This document shows positions 43,579 to 50,477 of a stretch of DNA of 64,000 nt, piece after piece (positions within the stretch are counted from its first letter, which is position 1; every line of letters starts with the position of its first letter). Source of the DNA: Planktothrix sp. FACHB-1365 (GTDB taxonomy: Bacteria; Cyanobacteriota; Cyanobacteriia; Cyanobacteriales; Microcoleaceae); contig NZ_JACJSC010000003.1 of NCBI RefSeq assembly GCF_014697575.1, positions 124,001 to 188,000 of the forward strand. The letters are read 5' to 3'. The notes under the pieces are model-generated. The model searched no databases, was not told where the DNA came from, and worked only from the letters and a program-made list of their open reading frames with translations. The position numbers and the translations under genes are program-made.

Positions 43579-43767
43579 CATGACTATACGCTGGATTTGA
43601 AATCATGACTGAAGCATTCGACCTTCTGGGGACAATTCCCATCAGGAAATATAATTTATGTTTTATTGTAGCCCCCTCATCCCGTGATGAAGTCGGGGTT
43701 AACCGCCTATTTCGGGTGCTTCAGTTATTGAAAACTATAATAACTATAAAAAAAACCCAAAAAGATT

Positions 43768-43956
43768 ATGAGTACAACCAAAAAGGAAGTAGAATCTTTG
43801 TTGAAGAACCTACCGGATGATTGTTCTCTGGAAGATGTGCAATACCATCTTTATGTAATCGAAAAAGTCCGTCATGGACTTACGATTCACGAAACGACCA
43901 GGAATCTCATACAAGAGGAAGCAGAAGGTTTATTAAGTAAATGGGTTATCAAGTAG
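43768..43956 (+). CDS. Antitoxin of a type II toxin-antitoxin pair
   Basis: A 62-residue protein: STTKKEVESLLKNLPDDCSLEDVQYHLYVIEKVRHGLTIHETTRNLIQEEAEGLLSKWVIK. The pattern matches small antitoxins that precede RelE/ParE-type toxins in cyanobacteria, with a helical C-terminal part to cover the toxin. Its last 16 bases overlap the toxin gene, which is typical for coupling antitoxin and toxin translation. It should also repress the operon together with the toxin. Confidence 0.82.
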   Translation: MSTTKKEVESLLKNLPDDCSLEDVQYHLYVIEKVRHGLTIHETTRNLIQEEAEGLLSKWVIK

Positions 43957-44243
43957 TTTGGTCGCCTCAAGCCATTGATGATATTGATGCAATTGCTGCT
44001 TATATTGCACGAGATTCAATTTCTTATGCGGCGGCGGTTGTCCAGAGAATCATTGAAGTTACACGGAACTTGAGATTATCTCCTGAAGCGGGAATTATTG
44101 TTCAAGAATTTGGCGACGAAACCATCCGTGAACAATTTGCTTACACCTACCGAATCATTTATCAAATCCAAGACGACATTGTTACCATTGCCGCCGTGAT
44201 TCACGGTAAAACGTTATTAAAATTTGAATTGAGTCAGCAGTAA
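43941..44243 (+). CDS. RelE/ParE-family toxin
   Basis: A 100-residue protein of the RelE/ParE superfamily: VVWSPQAIDDIDAIAAYIARDSISYAAAVVQRIIEVTRNLRLSPEAGIIVQEFGDETIREQFAYTYRIIYQIQDDIVTIAAVIHGKTLL. The ParE-type features are W-S-P-x-A-x-x-D-I-x-x-I at the start and YRIIYQ...HG near the end. ParE toxins poison gyrase and RelE toxins cut mRNA on the ribosome; sequence alone does not settle which. It overlaps the antitoxin gene and is followed immediately by a 28-bp palindrome. Confidence 0.87.
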   Translation: MGYQVVWSPQAIDDIDAIAAYIARDSISYAAAVVQRIIEVTRNLRLSPEAGIIVQEFGDETIREQFAYTYRIIYQIQDDIVTIAAVIHGKTLLKFELSQQ

Positions 44244-44259
44244 ATTCATCTTTTCCCCC

Positions 44260-44287
44260 GTAGAGACGTTGCATGCAACGTCTCTAC
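44260..44287. repeat. Perfect 28-bp palindrome at the 3' end of a Uma2 gene
   Basis: Both arms are GTAGAGACGTTGCA, with no spacer. It overlaps the TAG stop codon of the Uma2 gene at 44284 and shifts the stop by one codon relative to the sister copy (ending LNQ instead of LN). It belongs to the same GTAGAGACGT family as the copies at 24664 and 49183, and suggests insertion right at the gene end. Confidence 0.8.
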
Positions 44288-44919
44288 TGATTTAAGGTTT
44301 GACGGAAAGATTTTGCAGCAACTAAAGGATTAGGATGTTGTACAAATTCCGCCAATACAGTTAAATTGAGAGAGGGAAGCAGTTCACTATTTTTGATTAA
44401 TTCATATCCTGATGTTGACTGAAATTGTTCAATATTTTCAGCCCGAAAATGATAAACTTGAAACTGATTATTTTGCCAAAACCAAACTTCTCGCACTCCC
44501 AATCTTTGATAAACGTCTAAGCGATTAATTCCCCCACTGGTAATGATAACTTCTATGGCTAAATCAGGAATTTCTTTATTAGTTCCAATACAATAACTTT
44601 CATCCGGTTCAGTTCCCCCCCGTTGTTCTGGGTTTCGTAAGGTCATGGAACCTGTGGGATAATATTCTGTATTTGTTTCTAAAAAATAGATTTCTAAAAG
44701 GGTTCCTATGCGAGTTTTAATACTTTCATGATTGCGACTGGGGGACATAACTTCTAAAATACCATCTAAATAAGTTAAACGAAACTCTAAACTATCTTCT
44801 AATTGAGTTAATAGTATTTCATAATATTGCCAAGTTACCTTATCTGTGATGTAACGAACCTCTGAACCTTGTAAGTTTTCTTCGGAATTAAGTAATGTTT
44901 CCAGTTTACTAGCTAACAT
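44284..44919 (-). CDS. Uma2 family (DUF820) endonuclease-like protein, copy C
   Basis: A 211-residue Uma2 protein of a different subgroup from the pair at 1-2.3 kb. Motifs: VRYITDKVTWQYYEILLTQLEDS, LEVMSPSRNHE, GGTEPDESYCIG, IPDLAIEVIITSGGINRLDVYQRLGVREVWFW (PD...E-x-I, then the conserved V-R/K-EVWFW). It is nearly identical to the next gene upstream, differing mainly at LLEIYF against LLLIYF and at the C-terminal Gln created by the adjoining palindrome. Function unknown. A putative ribosome site GGAG lies eight bases before the ATG. Confidence 0.87.
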   Translation of the reverse strand: MLASKLETLLNSEENLQGSEVRYITDKVTWQYYEILLTQLEDSLEFRLTYLDGILEVMSPSRNHESIKTRIGTLLEIYFLETNTEYYPTGSMTLRNPEQRGGTEPDESYCIGTNKEIPDLAIEVIITSGGINRLDVYQRLGVREVWFWQNNQFQVYHFRAENIEQFQSTSGYELIKNSELLPSLNLTVLAEFVQHPNPLVAAKSFRQTLNQ

Positions 44920-44983
44920 AGTTAGTTCTCCTATTTAACAAAATTATATCAAAAACCCGTTGTTGCGCGAAGTGCTATCATTA

Positions 44984-45616
44984 CTAATTTAAGGTTTGAC
45001 GGAAAGATTTTGCAGCAACTAAAGGATTAGGATGTTGTACAAATTCCGCCAATACAGTTAAATTGAGAGAGGGAAGCAGTTCACTATTTTTGATTAATTC
45101 ATATCCTGATGTTGACTGAAATTGTTCAATATTTTCAGCCCGAAAATGATAAACTTGAAACTGATTATTTTGCCAAAACCACACTTCCCGCACTCCCAAT
45201 CTTTGATAAACGTCTAAACGATTAATTCCACCACTGGTAATGATAACTTCTATGGCTAAATCAGGAATTTCTTTATTAGTTCCAATACAATAACTTTCAT
45301 CCGGTTCAGTTCCCCCCCGTTGTTCTGGGTTTCGTAAGGTCATCGAACCTGTGGGATAATATTCTGTATTTGTTTCTAAAAAATAAATCAGTAATAAATC
45401 CCCAATTCGGGTTTTAATACTTTCATGATTGCGACTGGGGGACATAACTTCTAAAATACCATCTAAATAAGTTAAACGAAACTCTAAACTATCTTCTAAT
45501 TGAGTTAATAATGTTTCATAATATTGCCAAGTCACCTTATCCGTAATGTAGCGAACCTCTGAACCTTGTAAGTTTTCTTCGGAATTAAGTAATGTTTCCA
45601 GTTTACTAGCTAACAT
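44984..45616 (-). CDS. Uma2 family (DUF820) endonuclease-like protein, copy D
   Basis: A 210-residue near-duplicate of copy C (64 bp downstream). Two ATGs are adjacent; the second (45616) is chosen because its eight-base distance from GGAG equals that of the sister gene. Only a handful of residues differ, most differences at DNA level are silent or grouped, and this indicates a very recent duplication or ongoing gene conversion. The LEVMSPSRNHE, EPDESYCIG and PDLAIEVIITS elements are intact. Confidence 0.87.
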   Translation of the reverse strand: MLASKLETLLNSEENLQGSEVRYITDKVTWQYYETLLTQLEDSLEFRLTYLDGILEVMSPSRNHESIKTRIGDLLLIYFLETNTEYYPTGSMTLRNPEQRGGTEPDESYCIGTNKEIPDLAIEVIITSGGINRLDVYQRLGVREVWFWQNNQFQVYHFRAENIEQFQSTSGYELIKNSELLPSLNLTVLAEFVQHPNPLVAAKSFRQTLN

Positions 45617-45683
45617 CATTGAATCTCCTGTTTAATACAATTATATCCTATTTTTACCCATCCAAACTCATCTAATTTTTAAC

Positions 45684-46625
45684 TTAACTTAATTTTAAAA
45701 CATCCGTAAAGGTTGCACAATAGCCGGGTAAATCATAGACCCCAGGGTGAACTGGATTTTGATAAGTAAAATGACGATAATCGAGACAAAATCGATCCCA
45801 ATCTGCCATTTGTATTTTAAATAGCCAGATAAAAAAGTTGGCTAAACTCGGAGATAAATTCAAACGGAAATAAATTCGTTTGTTATAATATTGACAAGCC
45901 GTTTCTACAGCTTGATTTAAGGTAATTTCTGGATTTCCTAAAACAAATTGTTCTGTTTCTGGGTAAATCGGAGGATGATTCACTAAATAATATACCACTG
46001 TTGCAATATCAGCAGCATGAATAAAATGGAAACTTGCATCCGCTTGAAACCAACGAATTAAATTAATCCATTTAACCACATCAGAAATACCTCCTGATAA
46101 ATGGGAATAGGGTTTATTATCCTCTCCTCCTAATACTAACGTGGGAAATAATATCCTTAATGGAGGTAAACTAGAAGCTATTTTTAATAATTCCTGTAAA
46201 CATTCATATTTTGTCCTAATATAATCGGTTCCAATTTCTCCCGCTTCAGGTAATAAAGTATTATTTTGATCTAAAATACTAGCCGTTGAAAAATATAGTA
46301 TCTGCTCACAAATCTCAGGATTTAATAATTTAACTAATTCTAAATTAGCCTTAACATTAATCTCTAAAACCTCTTGATATCCTCCCCAAGCTGTAGCAAT
46401 TAAAATCCCTATATTAATCGTAGATAATAAATCTTTAAATTGATTGATATCTCTTAAATTTCCTTGAAGAATATGAATATCGGGACGACTGTTATAATCA
46501 AACCCTAATTTATCAGGATTTCTCACTAATAAAAATAATTCATGTTCGGTGTTTTGAATTAATTTTTCTACAATATAATGACCAATACAACCACTCGCAC
46601 CTGTAATAAAAATTCGTTTTTTCAT
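45684..46625 (-). CDS. NAD(P)-dependent epimerase/dehydratase (extended SDR family)
   Basis: A 313-residue protein with an N-terminal Rossmann motif ITGASGCIGHYIVEKLI, DIHILQGNLRD and the strand-4 IATAWGG, and a Tyr-x-x-x-Lys-like site in TDYIRTKYECLQEL. The C-terminal half (RLNLSPSLANFFIWLFKIQMADWDRFCLDYRHFTYQNP) is unlike classical sugar epimerases and fits atypical extended SDRs. Substrate unknown. Upstream on the same strand is hemE, with a short GGGCGGG hairpin between them; no functional link is evident. Confidence 0.85.
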   Translation of the reverse strand: MKKRIFITGASGCIGHYIVEKLIQNTEHELFLLVRNPDKLGFDYNSRPDIHILQGNLRDINQFKDLLSTINIGILIATAWGGYQEVLEINVKANLELVKLLNPEICEQILYFSTASILDQNNTLLPEAGEIGTDYIRTKYECLQELLKIASSLPPLRILFPTLVLGGEDNKPYSHLSGGISDVVKWINLIRWFQADASFHFIHAADIATVVYYLVNHPPIYPETEQFVLGNPEITLNQAVETACQYYNKRIYFRLNLSPSLANFFIWLFKIQMADWDRFCLDYRHFTYQNPVHPGVYDLPGYCATFTDVLKLS

Positions 46626-46692
46626 AAAACGTAGTGATGATTTCAGTAATCAACGATTCTTTTCCCTTCGTTTGTCCTTTTTTTACGGGTAG

Positions 46693-46711
46693 GGGCGGGG
46701 TTTTCCCGCCC
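46693..46711. repeat. Short GC-rich hairpin between hemE and the epimerase gene
   Basis: Arms GGGCGGG and CCCGCCC around a five-base loop, preceded by GTAGGGG on the plus strand, which recalls the palindrome at 592. There is no following T-run in either direction, so it is listed as a dispersed repeat rather than a terminator. Confidence 0.4.
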
Positions 46712-46729
46712 TTGATACGCGCAACCAAT

Positions 46730-47683
46730 TTAGGCGTGAACGCTTAATAATTGATCCGCTTGTTTTGCCGTTTCAAAGAAATAGGCAACGTTTTTTTCAG
46801 GGGTATTTTGAAGGACACCATGCCCTAAATTGAGGATATGACCTTGATTTCCGGCTTTTTTAATGGTGTCTAAAATGCGATCACGAATCATCTCTTGTGA
46901 CCCGAATAAAATACAAGGATCAAGATTTCCTTGAACCCCAATATTTTGACCCAAACGTTGACGCGCATCCGCCATATCAACCATCCAGTCAACACTGACA
47001 AAATCAAACCCGGTTTTAGCAATGCGTTCTAATAATCCCGAACTCCCACTAATATAAAGAATTAAAGGCGTATCAGGATGGGTTTGTTTGACTTGATCAA
47101 CTACTCGTTTTTGATAAGGAAGGGCGAAAACTTCATAATCTTGGGGGCTTAATTGACCCGCCCAAGAATCAAACATTTGAATCACTTGTGCGCCGGAATC
47201 AATTTGATAACGCACATAAACAGCGATCGCATCTGCAACTTTTTCTAAGAATTTATGCAGAATTGCAGGTTCAGAAAATGCCATTTTTTTAATAATAGCA
47301 TAATCTTTAGAACTTTTACCTTCAATCGCATAAGCCGCCAACGTCCAAGGAGCACCGACAAACCCTAAAACAGCAGCTTGATTTCCCACTTCCCGCCGTA
47401 AGGTTTGCAGAATTTCCCGAATAAAAGGTAAGCTTTCTTCCGGTTCAATGGGATGCAGTTTTTCAACTTGTTCTAAACTGCGAATGGGCGGATCAATAAT
47501 TGGCCCTTTGCTTTCGATAATATCGAAATTAATGCCAATTCCAGGCAGAGGCGTTAGAATATCAGAAAATAAAATCACGCCATCCGGTTGAAAAGCACGG
47601 AAGGGTTGCAGGGAAATTTCAACGGCGATCTCCGTTTTTTCGGAGCGTTCACGGAAGGAAGGGTATTTTTCCCGTAGATCACG
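46730..47683 (-). CDS. hemE: Uroporphyrinogen decarboxylase, exon 2 (3' part of an intron-split gene)
   Basis: Encodes residues 38-354 of HemE, starting at [48 protein letters not shown]. It carries the active-site Asp of [56 protein letters not shown] and the C-terminal [16 protein letters not shown] with the catalytic His. HemE converts uroporphyrinogen III to coproporphyrinogen III for haem and chlorophyll. A start at 47578 (GTG) suggested by the frame alone is wrong, because family similarity continues upstream to 47683 and then stops abruptly at the intron boundary. Exon 1 is at 50193-50303. Confidence 0.93.
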   Translation of the reverse strand, partial: RDLREKYPSFRERSEKTEIAVEISLQPFRAFQPDGVILFSDILTPLPGIGINFDIIESKGPIIDPPIRSLEQVEKLHPIEPEESLPFIREILQTLRREVGNQAAVLGFVGAPWTLAAYAIEGKSSKDYAIIKKMAFSEPAILHKFLEKVADAIAVYVRYQIDSGAQVIQMFDSWAGQLSPQDYEVFALPYQKRVVDQVKQTHPDTPLILYISGSSGLLERIAKTGFDFVSVDWMVDMADARQRLGQNIGVQGNLDPCILFGSQEMIRDRILDTIKKAGNQGHILNLGHGVLQNTPEKNVAYFFETAKQADQLLSVHA

Positions 47684-47702
47684 GTTAGAGTCGATTAGGA
47701 AG

Positions 47703-49529
47703 TTACCTTCTTAACCTCTCCTTCAGAACCGTGCATGAGACTTTCACCTCACACGGCTCCTTGATAATTCCACCTTTGTTATAGGTACGATTCAAAACGG
47801 TTTTATGATTGTGATTCTTGATTAAAGAACCATCATTAGCCGTTTTTGTGTCGTGACAATGTTTGTGTAAAAGTTGAAGGTTATCATAAGTGTCTTTTCC
47901 ACCTAATGATTTGGGTTGAATATGATCAACTTCTACAATGTCTGTACTTGTGAAATACAAACCACAGTGAGAACAAATACCCTTTTGTTTCTTAATTAAT
48001 TTTGAGACCCTTGTGGGTGTTTCTGGATATTCACCTCTTCGTTTACTCCAATAAGTCCAGTTTCCATCAAACGGACTAGCTTTACCCTTAACTTTAATAT
48101 ACCTGACGATTGGCGTACTGTTATGGGTCAGTAATTCTAATCCGTTTTCTGTACTGAAACACCAATTTCTGTCACCTACTGTTCTCCAGTATTTGTTTTT
48201 ATTGATGCTCCCTTTTCCCCTCGTTCTTGCCCAGGCTCTCAATTTGTTATATATTAGTGAGTCAACCTTGTTAAAGGTTTCTTTACTAACAACTGTTGAG
48301 TAATAGTTTGACCATCCTCTAATAATCGGATTCAGCTTACTAATTAAAGCAGCTTGAGGTGCGGTTTTATGAGTATCTATTATCTCAGCTATTTTGACAA
48401 GATGAGTTTTGATTTGGGCTTTTGAGGGTGTGATTAGTGTTTTAAAACCTAGTTTGGAATATCCAATTGATGCAGCCCGGTAGTTGCCTACCTTATGCTG
48501 TTGTATATGGAATCCTAGAAACTCAAACCCAACATTTCCATCAATTTCATTGAGGGTATGGGTTAATTTTGTTTTACTGGGTTTTAATTCCAGTCCCATA
48601 TCACTTAACCAGTCCGCGATTATTTCTTGACACTTTTTGATGACGTTTAAATCCTCATGGATTATCACAAAGTCATCTGCATATCGGATTAAACTCAAGG
48701 CTTGACGATTATTTCGTTTATTTCCTTTCAGAGTTTCTGCGTATTGCTTAACTCTTTCTTCCAGACCATGTAGGGCAATATTTGCAAGTAAAGGTGATAT
48801 AACCCCTGCTTGTGGTGTACTCTCATGAGTAGGAAAAAGTTTTTTTCCGTCCATATACCCTGCCTTAAGCCATGTTTTAATTGTTCGGCTTAATGTAGGG
48901 TATGTGTGTATTTTTGAGATTAACGCTTTGTGGTTGATGCGGTCAAAGCATTTTGAGATATCAGCATCTAGCACATATTTGGCTTTTTGCTTAATACTGT
49001 CAAATATTGCTTGTATTGCATCGTGACAGGAACGTCCTGGTCTGAAACCATAACTGTTTGGCTCGAATTTAGCCTCCCATTCTGGTTCTAATGCTAGTTT
49101 GACTAACGCTTGTAATGCTCTGTCGTCTATTGTGGGTATTCCCAATGGGCGAGTTTCGGTTGTTCCCGGTTTAGGTATGTTAGTACAGACGCGCCATGGC
49201 ACGTCTCTACGAGTAGGCTTAACCTTACCTGTCAACTTTAGTCGTCCTACAAGGTTCATCCGTTGTTTTGGTGTTAGAGATTTGATTCCATCCACACCTG
49301 CGGTATTTTTACCTTGATTATCTTGTGTTACCCGACGTACAGCAATACATTTAGCTGACCAGGAATTAATCAGGGTCTTTTGAAGTTTGCGAACTGCTTT
49401 AACATCGCCTCGAGAACTCGCTTGAAATATTCTCTTTTGCAACTTAAAAGTCACCTTCTCTAGCTGGCGCCAGTTGATGTCTTTCCATTCCACCGTCTGA
49501 TTTTTATTCAGCGTTTTAGATATATTCAT
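47703..49529 (-). CDS. ltrA: Group II intron reverse transcriptase/maturase with HNH endonuclease
   Basis: A 608-residue intron-encoded protein. RT domain (about 65-360) with [73 protein letters not shown] and catalytic YADD at 283-286; domain X (maturase, about 380-460, [21 protein letters not shown]); HNH nuclease (about 510-570) with [34 protein letters not shown]. It assists splicing and carries out retrohoming. Residues 109-117 (DVPWRVCTN) are an insertion between KPTRR and IPKPG caused by a 28-bp palindrome. The last 23 residues are the translation of ribozyme domain V and the start of domain VI. The symbol denotes the family. Confidence 0.94.
   Translation of the reverse strand: MNISKTLNKNQTVEWKDINWRQLEKVTFKLQKRIFQASSRGDVKAVRKLQKTLINSWSAKCIAVRRVTQDNQGKNTAGVDGIKSLTPKQRMNLVGRLKLTGKVKPTRRDVPWRVCTNIPKPGTTETRPLGIPTIDDRALQALVKLALEPEWEAKFEPNSYGFRPGRSCHDAIQAIFDSIKQKAKYVLDADISKCFDRINHKALISKIHTYPTLSRTIKTWLKAGYMDGKKLFPTHESTPQAGVISPLLANIALHGLEERVKQYAETLKGNKRNNRQALSLIRYADDFVIIHEDLNVIKKCQEIIADWLSDMGLELKPSKTKLTHTLNEIDGNVGFEFLGFHIQQHKVGNYRAASIGYSKLGFKTLITPSKAQIKTHLVKIAEIIDTHKTAPQAALISKLNPIIRGWSNYYSTVVSKETFNKVDSLIYNKLRAWARTRGKGSINKNKYWRTVGDRNWCFSTENGLELLTHNSTPIVRYIKVKGKASPFDGNWTYWSKRRGEYPETPTRVSKLIKKQKGICSHCGLYFTSTDIVEVDHIQPKSLGGKDTYDNLQLLHKHCHDTKTANDGSLIKNHNHKTVLNRTYNKGGIIKEPCEVKVSCTVLKERLRR
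47726..47759 (-). ncRNA. Group II intron domain V
   Basis: On the minus strand, 34 bases begin GAGCCGTGTGAGG, contain the GTGAAAGTC stretch and close with GCACGGTTC. The two halves pair (GAGCCGTG/CACGGTTC), with a GAAA-type loop and the bulge expected in the catalytic domain V. The lower-case helix is intact, which is necessary for splicing. It lies 42 bases from the 3' splice site, leaving room for domain VI. It is inside the 3' end of the maturase reading frame. Confidence 0.93.
49183..49210. repeat. 28-bp palindrome inserted in frame in the maturase gene
   Basis: The arms are GTAGAGACGTGCCA (minus strand) and its partner with two mismatches. Twenty bases (GCGCCATGGCACGTCTCTAC on the plus strand) are identical to part of the copy at 24664. 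In related maturases KPTRR is followed directly by V-W/Y-IPKPG; here seven or eight extra residues intervene. The insert keeps the frame and removes no RT motif. Confidence 0.85.
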
Positions 49530-50192
49530 TGCTACTTGTTCTATTTCTTTGGAATTACCGAGTATCTGTCAGCATATCCTTGTCATTACAACAAGGCCTT
49601 CGCTTTTGATACCATCCCTCCCCTAACTATCATTCGTTAGCTACTTACTGGTTATCGACCTTTTACCAGAGATAATTAGGGGTTACTTCGTTCCGATTAC
49701 ACATTTGTTTGAAGTCTTTAGCGTGATGCTCTCCACCGGGTTTATTGGGCGGTGCTTATAAGTCGTTCATATAATCGCTTATGCCCTATCCTTGCCTTTT
49801 GGCTTGGTGTTAATCAAGTTTTTATCTTGATTTAGCCATTACACCATTAATGATAACGATGGTTCGGACACATCTTTGCTTTTGCTACGCATGGACTTCT
49901 TGCTCGATAGTTACCAGATTTGGCTACCAGTAGTTCTACCTTTTAACCCCGCTTTAGCCTGTTGGTTGCTACCCAAACAAACTAGGGGTTATGCTTTCAC
50001 CTCAGCACTTGAGGGATGGGACTTGTAAATTTTTATTACTTATCTCTAAATTTCGTAACATTTCGTTACTCTTCAAGATTTTTGTAATATTTCCTTACTC
50101 ACCCACAAATGTAATCAGTTATCACCAGTTTAAACAACTGGGTTAACCGTCCCATAAGCTTTTGGGCTTATTTTAGGTTAAACGAATCGCAC

Positions 50193-50303
50193 ATATGCTT
50201 TCATATAGCGACCCGCCTGTCGCATCATCCACACGGGGGGACGAGCTAGTTTTTCACCACGAGCAGCACGCAACAGATAGGGAATTTGGGTCGATTCGGT
50301 CAT
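50193..50303 (-). CDS. hemE: Uroporphyrinogen decarboxylase, exon 1 (5' part of an intron-split gene)
   Basis: The first 37 codons of hemE from ATG 50303: [20 protein letters not shown], then [22 protein letters not shown] holds the two arginines that grip the substrate's carboxylates in HemE. Reading straight into the intron adds only VRFV before a TAA stop, so the unspliced message makes a 41-residue dead fragment. Exon 2 continues at 47683. No clear Shine-Dalgarno sequence is seen before the ATG. The upstream gap of about 170 bp holds TGCGGAG heptamer repeats. Confidence 0.93.
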
Positions 50304-50390
50304 CGTTACTAAAAGTTTAAAACAGTTTTTAGGCCAATCCTTAGCTTACCACTGAAGGGGATTGACCGTTGACTGTTAACAGGTGTCGGG

Positions 50391-50418
50391 TGCGGAGTGC
50401 GGAGTGCGGAGTGCGGAG
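50391..50418. repeat. Heptamer tandem repeat TGCGGAG x4
   Basis: Four perfect copies of TGCGGAG in a row lie between hemE and the pentapeptide-repeat gene. Short tandem heptamers are a hallmark of filamentous cyanobacterial intergenic DNA. Other heptamer tracts in the window are AGTTATC and TCCCTGT. Confidence 0.8.
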
Positions 50419-50477
50419 TGTCAAGGATCTTCTCTTCTTCCCCTGTTTCCCCTTCTCCCCCTGCGTCCCCTGCTTCC

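Larger units (their letters stand above)
47684..50192 (-). mobile_element. Group II intron of 2509 bp inserted in hemE
   Basis: The intron starts (minus strand) with GTGCGATTCG, the GUGYG consensus, right after a Tyr codon of hemE, and ends in CTCTAAC immediately before the next Arg codon; removal restores the reading frame exactly (111 + 954 bases, 354 residues). It contains a full RT-maturase-HNH gene, domain V at 47726-47759, and a domain VI hairpin (GAAGGTAACTTC core) with an A eight bases from the 3' end as branch point. A possible EBS1 for the exon end GCATAT is the complement of ACACAT at 49868-49873, with G-U pairs. The intron looks capable of splicing and of mobility. Confidence 0.95.

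Noticed and set aside
43605-43820. 71-codon frame between thrS and the antitoxin gene
   Set aside because: Overlaps the antitoxin start in another frame and resembles no family.
46730-47578. Stand-alone short hemE starting with GTG at 47578
   Set aside because: Family similarity continues to 47683 without a break and the N-terminal 37 codons are found beyond the intron, so this start is an artefact.
49571-49577. AGCATAT, a perfect seven-base match as EBS1 for the hemE exon
   Set aside because: It lies about 42 bases before the maturase start, at intron position about 620, which is outside domain I; probably chance.
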